A DNA stretch of 64,000 nucleotides from Paenalicyclobacillus ferrooxydans (GTDB taxonomy: Bacteria; Bacillota; Bacilli; Alicyclobacillales; Alicyclobacillaceae), in contig NZ_LJCO01000017.1 of assembly GCF_001399675.1 (NCBI RefSeq), positions 1 through 64,000 on the forward strand, given 5' to 3'. The position numbers were made by a program, and so were the translations under genes. Under the pieces are notes generated by a model. It was not told the origin of the DNA, made no database searches, and saw only the letters and a list, made by a program, of their open reading frames with translations. Of this stretch, positions 33,740 to 42,609 are shown piece after piece (positions within the stretch are counted from its first letter, which is position 1; each line of letters opens with the position of its first letter).

Positions 33740-34762
33740 CTACAACAGGCTTCGCACGGACTCCCGTTCAACCATTCGGTGAGGCAAGTAATACACCCCA
33801 GTTGGCTTCGGTTCCTTCGGATGTTGAATCATGCCGAGGAGACTATGTACTGCCTGGGCCCCGATTTCAGCAAAGGGTTGTGCCACCGTAGTCAAAGCAG
33901 GGATCGTCATCCGTGCCATCGTCAGGTCGTCAAATCCGACGATGGACATGTCGTCTGGAACATGTAAGCCCATATCATACAAGCAACGCATTGCACCCAG
34001 TGCCATTTCGTCACTCGCTGCACACACAGCGGTGAGCTGATTGACGGACTGACGCTCCAAGAGCTTCTGCATTGCTGTATAACCACTGTCAAACCGATAA
34101 TTTCCGACTTCTACCCACTCTGGGTGATATCCGATGTCGTAATGAATGACACCATTTCGATAACCCTGCAGACGCAATTCGCCGGTGATATCATCTGTTT
34201 CTTCGCCTGTAATCATTCCAATCCGACGATGACCCCGCGACACCAGGTATGACACAACATCAAACTCTGCCCGAACTTCATCAACTTTGTAAGCTGGCAG
34301 AGAGATTCCGCCTCTTGCTTCAGTTAGAGTGAGAGCTACAGGGATTTGCAGGCGTTGCAACAACGCATCGTAATCATCGGTCACAACTTTACTGCTGAAG
34401 ATGATGCCTTCTACTTGATGCTGTTTTAGAAATGCGAAACCTTCCAGTGAGCGGCTGCGTGAATGTTGGGAGTCAAATAGCAGTACTTTCATACCGTTTT
34501 CCCGACTTGCTCGCTCAATTCCGCCATACAGTTCAGTAAAGAACAAATCGTTGATTCCAGGAATAACCAGGCCGATGGTGTGCGTTGCCTGAGAGCTGAG
34601 TCCGCGAGCGATAGCGTTCGGCTGGAAATGCAGCGTTTTCATGGAATGCCGAACTTTTTCTTTGGTAGTTTCATCAACCAACTCTGGGCGATTCAGCACG
34701 CGGGAGACGGTCGCAGGCGAAACGCCGGCATGCGTTGCAACATCCCGAATTGTGACCTTCAT
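33740..34762 (-). CDS. LacI-family sugar regulator
   Basis: The 340-residue protein has an N-terminal LacI helix-turn-helix (VTIRDVATHAGVSPATVSRVLNRPELVDETTKEKV), the hinge helix (NAIARGLSSQ) and a periplasmic-binding-protein-like effector domain (THTIGLVIPGINDLFFTELYGGIERASRENG; AASDEMALGAM; DDMSIVGFDDL). First gene of the sugar operon, so it probably represses itself and the ABC/glucosidase genes until the sugar arrives. Confidence 0.94.
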   Translation of the reverse strand: MKVTIRDVATHAGVSPATVSRVLNRPELVDETTKEKVRHSMKTLHFQPNAIARGLSSQATHTIGLVIPGINDLFFTELYGGIERASRENGMKVLLFDSQHSRSRSLEGFAFLKQHQVEGIIFSSKVVTDDYDALLQRLQIPVALTLTEARGGISLPAYKVDEVRAEFDVVSYLVSRGHRRIGMITGEETDDITGELRLQGYRNGVIHYDIGYHPEWVEVGNYRFDSGYTAMQKLLERQSVNQLTAVCAASDEMALGAMRCLYDMGLHVPDDMSIVGFDDLTMARMTIPALTTVAQPFAEIGAQAVHSLLGMIQHPKEPKPTGVYYLPHRMVERESVRSLL

Positions 34763-34845
34763 GATTAACCTCCGAATGTCTGCAAAGCCATCTCAGTACG
34801 CATGACACAAGTGCATGAATTCCTGAAACAACTATGAATTATTTT

Positions 34846-34862
34846 CATAAAACGGTTTCATT
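34846..34862. promoter_or_regulatory. Candidate LacI/CcpA-type operator just after the operon start site
   Basis: On the minus strand ATGAAACCGTTTTAT (34861-34847) is an imperfect palindrome with a central CG, similar to catabolite-responsive (cre) and LacI-family operators. It lies at the predicted transcription start. Confidence 0.5.
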
Positions 34863-34868
34863 GCGGAT

Positions 34869-34897
34869 AGCATACTTCGTTTCGAAAACGCTGTCAA
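34869..34897 (-). promoter_or_regulatory. Sigma-A promoter of the lacI-sugar operon
   Basis: On the minus strand a perfect TTGACA (34897-34892) is 17 bases from TATGCT (34874-34869). The start site would be near 34862, about 100 bases before the lacI start codon. The spacer contains GCGTTTTCGAAACG, another operator-like palindrome. Confidence 0.8.
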
Positions 34898-35005
34898 GAC
34901 TGCTGTTCAATATGTATTTTTCTGCTAGGATTGGGAATGTTTTCATGTAAATTCGACCAATTTCAGAGAACTGATTCAGCTTTGGTGCGTCTCAAGGACT
35001 AAGGA

Positions 35006-35019
35006 TGAGAGCGCTCTCA
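35006..35019. promoter_or_regulatory. Perfect LacI-type operator palindrome
   Basis: TGAGAGCGCTCTCA is a perfect 14-bp palindrome with the GAGCGCTC core known from LacI-family operators of sugar regulators (for example CebR boxes, TGGGAGCGCTCCCA). It lies about 110 bases upstream of the operon promoter. Confidence 0.6.
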
Positions 35020-35140
35020 CGTCAGTCGACCTACGGCTTCATTCTGTTTATCCTTAATCCCACGAGAAAGTTGTACATGTTTCTGTTATCGGTTTCATAA
35101 CCGTACTAATATCGGCAACCACCCAACTGCGTTGCTTGGG

Positions 35141-36715
35141 TCAGCGCAGACCCAACTTTCGCAGGCGGTATTGCAGGTTTTGACGACTGAGGCCAAGTAT
35201 CCGTGCGGCTTGGGAAACGTTGCCGCCCGCACGAGAGAGGATTTCACCAATGTATGCCCGTTCATAGGTTTCCAAGACTGTATGCAGGTCTGGTCGTGAC
35301 CCGACAGATGGGGTGACAGATGGGGTGACAGATGGGGTGACAGATGGAGTGACAGATGGAGTGACAGATGGAGTGACCCAAGATGTGCCCACACTGCCAT
35401 TCGACTGAGGGAAGACCTCAGGGGTCGCACTTGCAGTTTCGACGGCTGGATGTTCAGCCGCTGTGTCTTGCTTCTGGGGTGCGTCGTTGTGCCTAGCCAT
35501 CCCGTCGCTAAGATGCGCACTCGCCTTGCTGCCCTGGGTCAGCCGTCTGCGGATGTGAAATGGGAGGGATTCTGCATGAATCACGTTATCGCCCTCGAGT
35601 AGATTCATGGCGCCCTCAATCGCGTGCTCTAATTCGCGTACGTTTCCGGGCCATGAGTAGTGCGTAAACCGCTCGATCAGGGACGCCTCAATGCCTTGTA
35701 CCTTGAGGTGAAACAATTGATTGTACTTGTCGATAAAGTGCTGGACCAGAATGGGAATATCACCAGGTCGCTCTCGCAGCGGGGGGAGGAACAATGTGAC
35801 CACCCCGAGTCGATAATAAAGGTCCTTGCGCAAGCGGTTTGCGGCAACAGCGTCCACCGGATCCTCGTTGATAGTCGCTAAGACTCGAATATCAACTGGT
35901 TTGTCTTTTGTCGCGCCAACCCTTCGAACAGTCCGCTCCTGAAGCACGCGCAAGAGTTTCGCTTGCAACGCTGGACTAAGCGCGTTCAGTTCGTCGAGCA
36001 AAAGTGTGCCCTTGTCTGCTTGTTCAATTAGACCGGGCCTGTCAATCGCCCCGGTAAATGCCCCTCGAACAGTCCCAAACAACAGTCCCTCAATCAAGCT
36101 CTCAGGCAACGCGGCGCAGTTCTGCGAGACAAAAGGTCCGTGTGCGCGCGGACCGGCCTGATGCATACTCTGGGCAATCAGTTCCTTTCCTGTACCCGTC
36201 TCTCCCACAATCAAAACTGAGGACACGGTGCGAGCTGCCCGTTTAGCCTGCTGCAACACGTCCTGAAGCCCAGAGTCTTCTCCGATGATCCGGTCAAACG
36301 TGTACTGCAGGGATGGCTGCAAACGGTCTTGCAGGACCTGTTCCATCGTGGTTACATCGCGGGCGATTTCGACGGCACCGATCACCCTTTCGGCGACCAG
36401 AAGAGGATATGTATCGTTAACCGTTGTAATCGCTTTGCCGCGATTGTTGAAGTAAGTTTGACGGATATTACGCGTTTCCTTACACTCCCGGAGGGCGAAG
36501 AGAAGCGTACTGTCTTCGTTGTCAGCAAACCGGAACACGTCAGAGATGCGGCGGTCAAGTACGTCGTCAGGCTCCATCGCCTCTAGCTCAGCCATCTTAC
36601 GGTTATACACCTTCGTCACACCGTCGGAATCGATCACGTGAATCCCTTCGTCAATGTAGCTCAATATAAACGCATGAACAGTGGACCAAAACGCATCCGG
36701 AAGCTGTAACGCCAT
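35141..36715 (-). CDS. Sigma-54-dependent transcriptional activator (RocR-like)
   Basis: The 524-residue activator has an N-terminal PAS-like sensor domain (about 10-125), an AAA+ domain with Walker A GETGTGKE (171-178), the sigma-54-contact motif GAFTGA (218-223), Walker B LLLDEL (238-243), and a C-terminal Fis-type helix-turn-helix (NVSQAARILGLSRQNLQYRLRKLG). Between AAA+ and HTH is a long linker with six exact TPSV repeats (448-471, DNA 35303-35374). By its place divergent to rocD it should activate ornithine/arginine catabolism, as RocR does in B. subtilis. The end of the gene is 378 bases from lacI. Confidence 0.93.
   Translation of the reverse strand: MALQLPDAFWSTVHAFILSYIDEGIHVIDSDGVTKVYNRKMAELEAMEPDDVLDRRISDVFRFADNEDSTLLFALRECKETRNIRQTYFNNRGKAITTVNDTYPLLVAERVIGAVEIARDVTTMEQVLQDRLQPSLQYTFDRIIGEDSGLQDVLQQAKRAARTVSSVLIVGETGTGKELIAQSMHQAGPRAHGPFVSQNCAALPESLIEGLLFGTVRGAFTGAIDRPGLIEQADKGTLLLDELNALSPALQAKLLRVLQERTVRRVGATKDKPVDIRVLATINEDPVDAVAANRLRKDLYYRLGVVTLFLPPLRERPGDIPILVQHFIDKYNQLFHLKVQGIEASLIERFTHYSWPGNVRELEHAIEGAMNLLEGDNVIHAESLPFHIRRRLTQGSKASAHLSDGMARHNDAPQKQDTAAEHPAVETASATPEVFPQSNGSVGTSWVTPSVTPSVTPSVTPSVTPSVTPSVGSRPDLHTVLETYERAYIGEILSRAGGNVSQAARILGLSRQNLQYRLRKLGLR
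35303..35374. repeat. 12-bp tandem repeat, six units, in frame inside the RocR-like gene
   Basis: Plus-strand units GACAGATGGGGT (three) and GACAGATGGAGT (three) encode TPSV repeats on the minus strand. Being a multiple of three, copy-number changes would keep the frame. Confidence 0.97.
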
Positions 36716-36764
36716 CTGAATCGTCTCCTCTCACAAGTTCAGTGTACATCGGAAATCACTTGGC

Positions 36765-36779
36765 GCAAATTATTTTTGC
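36765..36779. promoter_or_regulatory. Candidate RocR-type upstream activating site 1
   Basis: GCAAATTATTTTTGC, two 7-bp arms around one base with two mismatches; same layout as the RocR sites described in B. subtilis (8-bp arms, ATGCAAAA/TTTTGCAT, with a 1-bp spacer). Confidence 0.65.
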
Positions 36780-36788
36780 TATTGAAAG

Positions 36789-36803
36789 GCAAATATTATT
36801 TGC
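36789..36803. promoter_or_regulatory. Candidate RocR-type upstream activating site 2
   Basis: GCAAATATTATTTGC is a perfect palindrome of 7+1+7, 24 bp centre-to-centre from site 1 (about two helical turns), so activator dimers would bind on the same face. Both sites are 50-75 bases from the activator's own start and about 175-210 upstream of the rocD -24 element. Confidence 0.8.
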
Positions 36804-36976
36804 GCTATGCAAATTCACTCTGCACCATGAGCATTTAGCAGCATTTATGAGCATTAAGGTGATTATGAAGTATTGGTTGATCAGTGCTGGCGAATGAGGT
36901 GAATCATTGACAAATCAGCTCAGAAGCGTAGCAGGTTCGGGTTCGCTCTTGCCGGGAAACGGGTATCTTGACCTGG

Positions 36977-36993
36977 TGGCACGAAAATTGCAT
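36977..36993 (+). promoter_or_regulatory. Sigma-54 (-24/-12) promoter of rocD
   Basis: TGGCACGAAAATTGCAT matches the SigL/RpoN consensus TGGCAC-N5-TTGCA with the GG and GC dinucleotides correctly spaced. The start would lie near 37004, leaving a ~43-base untranslated leader before the rocD ATG. A cognate activator gene and UAS sites flank it. Confidence 0.93.
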
Positions 36994-37046
36994 ATGTCTA
37001 TAAAACGGAATCGTTGAGGTAGAGTTTTTTATAGGGAGGGTTTGAC

Positions 37047-38237
37047 ATGGAGATAACCACATCCATGATGGAACTGGAGTCAAAGTACGGAGCACACAAT
37101 TATCACCCGCTTCCGATTGTGTTGGTCAAAGGGGAACGCGTTTGGGTTGAGGACCCCGAAGGGAATCGCTATATGGATATGCTCAGCGCCTATTCGGCTC
37201 TTAACCAGGGACATCGCCATCCTAAGATTATTGAGGCCCTAACCGACCAAGCGGGGCGCATCACCTTGACCTCGCGGGCCTTCCATAACGACAAACTTGG
37301 ACCTTTTTACGAGAAGTTGGCGAGCATCACTCAGAAGGAAATGATCCTGCCCATGAACACTGGGGCGGAGGCTGTCGAGACGGCGGTCAAAGCCATCCGT
37401 CGCTGGGCTTACGACGTGAAAGGGGTGCCGGATGGTCAGGCTGAAATCATTGTCTGTACTGGTAACTTCCATGGTCGCACAACGACAATCATTTCGTTTT
37501 CGTCCGATCCGGAGTATCAACGCGGGTTCGGGCCACTGACACCGGGATTCAAGATTATTCCGTACGGGGACATTGAAGCGCTCCGCAGCGCTATCACCAA
37601 GAACACAGCGGCTTTCCTAGTCGAACCGATTCAGGGCGAAGCAGGTATTAACATTCCTCCAGATGGCTTCCTGCGTCAGGCCTACGAACTTTGTCGTGAG
37701 AATGAAGTCCTGTTTGTTGCAGACGAAATTCAGACCGGTCTCGGCCGCACCGGCAAGATGTTTGCGTGTGACTGGGAATCTGTCATACCGGACATGTACA
37801 TCATCGGCAAGGCTTTGGGGGGCGGTGTCATCCCCGTGTCAGCCGTCGCTGCCAACAAGGATGTGCTCGGGGTATTTGAACCGGGATCGCACGGTTCAAC
37901 GTTCGGTGGAAATCCGCTCGGTTGTGCTGTCGCACTTGCAGCGCTTGAGGTCATCGAGGAGGAACACTTGCCGGATCGTTCTGCGGAGTTGGGTGAGTAC
38001 TTTGTCAGCAAACTGCGGACCTTGTCCAACCCGGAAATCAAGGAGATCCGAGGCCGCGGCTTATTCATCGGCATCGAATTGAAAACGAAGGCCCGTCCGT
38101 ATTGCGAGCGTCTGAAAGATATGGGGATCCTGGCGAAGGAAACACACGAAAACACCATCCGGTTTGCTCCGCCGCTGGTCATTACGAAAGAAGAACTCGA
38201 TTGGGCATTTGAACGCATTCAGAAGGTTCTCGGTTAA
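37047..38237 (+). CDS. rocD: Ornithine aminotransferase
   Basis: PLP enzyme converting ornithine and 2-oxoglutarate to glutamate semialdehyde and glutamate, in arginine/ornithine breakdown. The 396-residue protein has the PLP lysine at Lys255 ([13 protein letters not shown]), the preceding [12 protein letters not shown] motif with the PLP Asp, and [20 protein letters not shown] follows GGGAGGG. It is a single-gene unit driven by the sigma-54 promoter and ended by a good terminator; rocF/rocE-like genes are absent here. Confidence 0.96.
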   Translation: MEITTSMMELESKYGAHNYHPLPIVLVKGERVWVEDPEGNRYMDMLSAYSALNQGHRHPKIIEALTDQAGRITLTSRAFHNDKLGPFYEKLASITQKEMILPMNTGAEAVETAVKAIRRWAYDVKGVPDGQAEIIVCTGNFHGRTTTIISFSSDPEYQRGFGPLTPGFKIIPYGDIEALRSAITKNTAAFLVEPIQGEAGINIPPDGFLRQAYELCRENEVLFVADEIQTGLGRTGKMFACDWESVIPDMYIIGKALGGGVIPVSAVAANKDVLGVFEPGSHGSTFGGNPLGCAVALAALEVIEEEHLPDRSAELGEYFVSKLRTLSNPEIKEIRGRGLFIGIELKTKARPYCERLKDMGILAKETHENTIRFAPPLVITKEELDWAFERIQKVLG

Positions 38238-38260
38238 ACTCAATACTTGCTGCACCCGCC

Positions 38261-38292
38261 GCCCGGACGAACAAAAGTCCGGGCTTTGCTTT
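38261..38292 (+). terminator. Intrinsic terminator of rocD
   Basis: GCCCGGAC (38261-38268) pairs with GTCCGGGC (38277-38284) around GAACAAAA and is followed by TTTGCTTT. Confidence 0.85.
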
Positions 38293-38377
38293 GTCAGGCT
38301 TCATCGCTCTCGCCGGTATCCAATTTGGTACATATCCGAAGACTGATTTCGGTACCCTGACATCTGAGGTGGTTCTC

Positions 38378-39271
38378 ATGAACGAGGATGAGCGTATTGA
38401 AAGTACCGAAAGCAACCATGAACTCAACCATGAACTATTGATGCACCAGGAAGGGCACGGCTCTGACCTGCAAAATGACATCCCATTGCATGTGCTTGGT
38501 GACACACCTCCCGGGCTGTATCCCACTCGTACGCAGATTGCCAACGTGTGTTTTATTGCAGCTGGGGATTCAGGTGAATTCGTGCTTGTCGATGCGGGTG
38601 TGTCGCCTGCAGGCAAGCGGATACTGGAGGTTGCGGAAGAACGCTTTGGTCCTGCCGGGAAGCCGCTGGCCATTATCCTGACACACGGTCACTTTGACCA
38701 TGTGGGTGCCGTCTCGACATTGCTCGAACGGTGGGATGTGCCTGTTTACGCTCATCCATTGGAACTTCCCTATCTGACGGGCGAGTCGGATTATCCTCCA
38801 GCAAACCCAGGAGCGGGAGGTGGCCTTATGTCTCTGTTGTCGCCGCTGTATCCACGCGATCCGATTCATCTGGGACAACACGTTCAAGCCTTGCCAAAAG
38901 ACGGCAGTGTGCCTGGTCTGTCCGATTGGCGTTGGTTGCATACTCCAGGACACACGCCTGGACATGTCTCCTTCTACCGCGAACACGACGGAGCCTTGAT
39001 CGCCGGGGATGCCTTTACCACTGTAAAACAGGAGTCTTTGCTTGCCGTGCTTACACAGCACGCCGAAGTGCATGGACCACCGGCATACTTTACGACGGAT
39101 TGGGATGCGGCGTGGAATTCGGTGCGTCTCTTAGCAATGCTTCATCCCGCATGGGCCATCACGGGTCATGGTCTTGCCATGTCAGGCGCTTCGCTGCAGG
39201 AGGGGCTGATTGATCTCGCAGCCCGCTTTGACGAGCTAGCCATGCCTGATGAGGAGCGTTTCTTGCAATGA
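38378..39271 (+). CDS. MBL-fold metallohydrolase
   Basis: The 297-residue protein has the metallo-beta-lactamase motifs: THGHFDHVGA (HxHxDH zinc ligands), HTPGHTPGHVSFY (third His), AGDAFTT (bridging Asp) and TGHG (last His). The N-terminal ~45 residues are rich in Glu, Asn and His and unlike the family. The substrate cannot be inferred; glyoxalase II-like or lactonase activities are possible. The ATG at 38378 follows GAGGTGG; earlier frame codons lie inside the rocD terminator. Confidence 0.85.
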   Translation: MNEDERIESTESNHELNHELLMHQEGHGSDLQNDIPLHVLGDTPPGLYPTRTQIANVCFIAAGDSGEFVLVDAGVSPAGKRILEVAEERFGPAGKPLAIILTHGHFDHVGAVSTLLERWDVPVYAHPLELPYLTGESDYPPANPGAGGGLMSLLSPLYPRDPIHLGQHVQALPKDGSVPGLSDWRWLHTPGHTPGHVSFYREHDGALIAGDAFTTVKQESLLAVLTQHAEVHGPPAYFTTDWDAAWNSVRLLAMLHPAWAITGHGLAMSGASLQEGLIDLAARFDELAMPDEERFLQ

Positions 39272-39326
39272 CGGATCGGTAACCGGCATTGGTCCAAAAC
39301 GTCCTAGAAGTATGCGAAGCTCCTTA

Positions 39327-41498
39327 TCACAGTTGGGACTCCAGTTCTTCCAATTCGGCAGCTAGCTTTTCCCATACGAGAAGCTGCTCAGTGTGTGTTT
39401 GGTCTAAGGTGTCGAGTTCACTTTGCAGTGCAAGCGTGCCCTCCACGTCCTGGTTCATGGCAGCCTCAGTCATTTCACGGCCGATCTCGTTTTGTCGCCG
39501 CTCAATTTCCTCAATCTTCATCTCTACAGCAGCAACCCGTTCTCGCGCCTTACGGAGGTCTGCAGAGCGGACGTGGCGTTTGGCATCACTTGAGCCGCCA
39601 GTCCCGACAGACTGTCCGGTTCCTGTCGTCGGCCTAGGTCCTGCACTCTGTCCCTTTCTCTCGTTCGCTCCCGGTTCGGTGCCTGTCCGAGTACTTGCAT
39701 CATGCATGGTACCTGCACCCGTGCCCTTTGGAGAAACGGTGCTTGAAGTTGAATGGGCATTTCCTTGAGAAGGATTTTTCCGCACGGCTCCGTGCATACC
39801 GTGACCCTGGCGGATGCCGACAGAGCGTGACAAATCGTCGAGGTCTTCCGGGTCTGTCCCTTCCGGCTCCTCCCATTTCTCATCGTCTGCCCGTTTGCGC
39901 ATGTAGTCACTGTAGTTGCCAATGTAGGTCGTAAAGCCCTCGGTATCCAGAACCACGACGTGTGTCGCAAGAGCATCGATAAAGTAACGGTCGTGGCTGA
40001 CAAAAATCAGTGTTCCTTCGTAATCAGAGAGTGCATCCTCGAGCACTTCTTTCGCGAGTAAGTCGAGGTGGTTGGTCGGTTCGTCCATGACAAGGGTATT
40101 GGACCCTTGCAGCATCAGTCGACACAGGGAGAGTCGACTTCTCTCGCCGCCGCTTAAGCTGCCGACTGACTTGTTCACATCTTCGCCGCGAAATAAAAAC
40201 CGGCCAAGTGCTGTTCGGACCGTTGTCTTGTCGAGTGTCGGGTATTCATCCCAGATCTCCTGAAGCACAGTCTTGTCGGCGTGCAGATACGACTGTTCTT
40301 GATCGTAGTAGCCGAGGTCCACGTTGGTACCAAATCGGATCGATCCCTGAATCGGCTTCAGTTGGCCGAGTAACGCTTTGAGAAAGGATGTCTTGCCGAT
40401 CCCGTTCGGTCCAAGGATTGCGACCCGCTGCCCACGTGATACATAGAGGTTGAGCGGACCAGGCAGGAGTTTGTCCGGATATCCGACAACGAGATCGTGA
40501 ACGTGGAGGACGTCTTTGCCCGAAGCTCTGTTGGTTGTAAACGCAAGGGCCATCTTCGGCGTGCCGCCAGACGGCTTTTCGAGTTTGGTCATCCGTTCCA
40601 ACATTTTGCGTCGGCTTTGGGCACGCTTGGTGGTGGTAGCACGCACGATGTTTTTCTGAACGAACTCTTCCATGCGTTGAATTTCTTCTTGCTGCGCTTC
40701 ATACCGCTTCAAATCTGACTCATAACGAGCTGATTTTTGGTCCACATAATCCGAGTAGTTACCGGTGTAGCGTGTTGTCTTTCCATCCTCGAGCTCGTAC
40801 ACCACGTTGACGACCTTATTGAGAAAGTAGCGATCGTGGGAGACAACAAGCAGTGCGCCGGCATAACCGCGCAGGTAGTCTTCGAGCCAAGTGAGCGTAT
40901 CCGTGTCAAGGTAATTCGTTGGTTCGTCGAGGACCAGGACGTCTGGCTCTGTTGCGAGCAAACGGGCTAGTGACAGGCGTGTCTTCTGTCCACCGCTGAG
41001 GACGGAAACGGGCAAGCGATGCATCTCCTTTGGAAACTGCAACCCGTCCAGCACCCTGCGGATACGGGCCTCTACAGCATATCCATTCGCCTCTTCGAAG
41101 CGGTGCATGAGCTTATCGTAGGCACTCGTGATGTCCGCAAACCGCTCCTGGTCTTCATACACGGATGGGTCCGCGATCTGCTCTTGATACGTCTGTAACT
41201 GCGCTTCCATCGCGTAAATGTCTGAGAATGACTGTGCCACGTAAACGTAGACAACCGTGTCTTCGCCGGCCTCGACAAATTGGGCCACATACCCCACTTC
41301 CACGTCTTTTGCCACACTGAGATCGCCCGTGTCTGCCCGGTCTTCCCCGATTAGAATCCGAAGCAGCGTCGACTTTCCCGCACCGTTTACCCCGACCAGA
41401 GCTACTCGTTCGCCGCTTTGGACAACGACAGATGCATCCAGCAGAACCTCGTGACCCTCGTATTGTTTTGTAATATGACTTGCCTGCAGAAGTATCAT
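39327..41498 (-). CDS. ABC-F family ATPase (YdiF-like)
   Basis: Soluble translation-associated protein with two ATPase domains. Domain 1: Walker A GVNGAGKST, signature LSGGQKTR, Walker B VLVLDEPTNYLD; domain 2: GPNGIGKTS, SLSGGERSR, TLVMDEPTNHLD; the inter-domain linker has the charged helix RYEAQQEEIQRMEEFVQK. After domain 2 there is a low-complexity Gly/Thr/Ser stretch and a C-terminal coiled coil (KARERVAAVEMKIEEIERRQNEIGRE). The start MILLQASHITKQYEG resembles B. subtilis YdiF, which also follows tsaD there, supporting this subfamily. ATG 41498 has AAGGGG upstream; 723 residues, longer than YdiF because of the linker. Confidence 0.9.
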   Translation of the reverse strand: MILLQASHITKQYEGHEVLLDASVVVQSGERVALVGVNGAGKSTLLRILIGEDRADTGDLSVAKDVEVGYVAQFVEAGEDTVVYVYVAQSFSDIYAMEAQLQTYQEQIADPSVYEDQERFADITSAYDKLMHRFEEANGYAVEARIRRVLDGLQFPKEMHRLPVSVLSGGQKTRLSLARLLATEPDVLVLDEPTNYLDTDTLTWLEDYLRGYAGALLVVSHDRYFLNKVVNVVYELEDGKTTRYTGNYSDYVDQKSARYESDLKRYEAQQEEIQRMEEFVQKNIVRATTTKRAQSRRKMLERMTKLEKPSGGTPKMALAFTTNRASGKDVLHVHDLVVGYPDKLLPGPLNLYVSRGQRVAILGPNGIGKTSFLKALLGQLKPIQGSIRFGTNVDLGYYDQEQSYLHADKTVLQEIWDEYPTLDKTTVRTALGRFLFRGEDVNKSVGSLSGGERSRLSLCRLMLQGSNTLVMDEPTNHLDLLAKEVLEDALSDYEGTLIFVSHDRYFIDALATHVVVLDTEGFTTYIGNYSDYMRKRADDEKWEEPEGTDPEDLDDLSRSVGIRQGHGMHGAVRKNPSQGNAHSTSSTVSPKGTGAGTMHDASTRTGTEPGANERKGQSAGPRPTTGTGQSVGTGGSSDAKRHVRSADLRKARERVAAVEMKIEEIERRQNEIGREMTEAAMNQDVEGTLALQSELDTLDQTHTEQLLVWEKLAAELEELESQL

Positions 41499-41678
41499 GG
41501 TTGTCCCCTTGCGCTCATAGACTCTATCGAACTGGTTGTGTGGACGTGCACAACCCGACAATGCGTCCGCCCGTCTTTAGTCCACTTCAGTGTATCGCAT
41601 GTCCGCTGGCTACGGCAATGAAGCTGGCGTTCTGACGAGGGGAACACAGATGGGCGGGCGATGAAGGGGGCGTTCTGA

Positions 41679-42578
41679 GTGAGTCCGGATTTTCCGATGC
41701 CGCACGGTTATGTCTGGCAGTATGAATGGATACGGTGGATACAGACTATCCATGCACCGTGGCTTGAGCGAGTACTTCATTACCTTACGATATTGGGGAC
41801 AGAGCGGTTTTACGTTATCGTACTCCCGGTTATCTTTTGGGGGATTAGCAAGCAACTCGGATTACGACTGGCGTATGTCTTTCTGACTTCGATGTTTGTC
41901 AATGGGTGGATGAAAGACGCCTTGCGCGTGGTCCGTCCGATGGGCATCCCAGGCATTCAATCGTCTCATACGGCCACGGCGACAGGGTATGCGATGCCAA
42001 GTGGACACGCCCAAGGTTCGATCACGTTCTGGGGTTTGGTCGCTCGCTGGGTTGGCAAAGCGTGGTTCTGGATTCTCGCACTTCTCCTCGCTTTTGGTAT
42101 TGGCGCTTCACGGGTCTACTTTGGTCTGCATTGGCCGCTTGATGTGATGATTGGTTGGTTGATAGGACTTGTGTTTGTGTTTGTCGGCTGGGGGCTCGGA
42201 CGCTGGTGGAGTTATCGGCAGTTCGCGTTCAACGTGCGAATGACGTTTGCTGTGGGCATCCCGCTTGTGATGTTCATCATCCATACAGGCACAGCTTCCG
42301 CGCAATATGCGAGTCTCCTCCTTGGGATCGGCGTTGGTGCTGTTATGGAAGAACGCTGGCTTGGGCTGGAGTTGTCAGAAACCTGGTGGAAACGGGTTTG
42401 TGCCGTTGTCATCGGCATGGCAGGACTAATTGCGTTACAATGGTTCATAAAGTGGCCTGCAGATGTGCTGGTGTGGATCATTGTACGAGATGTGCTGATT
42501 GGCTTGTGGGCAACGTTCGGCGCTCCTTACGTGTTTTTGCGCAGCGGCTTATATCAGAAGAGTGAGGCCAGTCAGTAA
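41679..42578 (+). CDS. PAP2-family membrane phosphatase
   Basis: The 299-residue protein has about seven or eight membrane helices and the three PAP2 motifs in order: KDALRVVRP, MPSGHAQG and SRVYFGLHWPLDV, with the catalytic His residues in the second and third. Such enzymes dephosphorylate lipid phosphates such as undecaprenyl or phosphatidylglycerol phosphate outside the membrane. A C-terminal extension adds two or three helices. GTG follows GGGGG by 8 nt. Confidence 0.92.
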   Translation: MSPDFPMPHGYVWQYEWIRWIQTIHAPWLERVLHYLTILGTERFYVIVLPVIFWGISKQLGLRLAYVFLTSMFVNGWMKDALRVVRPMGIPGIQSSHTATATGYAMPSGHAQGSITFWGLVARWVGKAWFWILALLLAFGIGASRVYFGLHWPLDVMIGWLIGLVFVFVGWGLGRWWSYRQFAFNVRMTFAVGIPLVMFIIHTGTASAQYASLLLGIGVGAVMEERWLGLELSETWWKRVCAVVIGMAGLIALQWFIKWPADVLVWIIVRDVLIGLWATFGAPYVFLRSGLYQKSEASQ

Positions 42579-42609
42579 GCGACGGACGGGCAAGGAGGAG
42601 TCAAATCAC

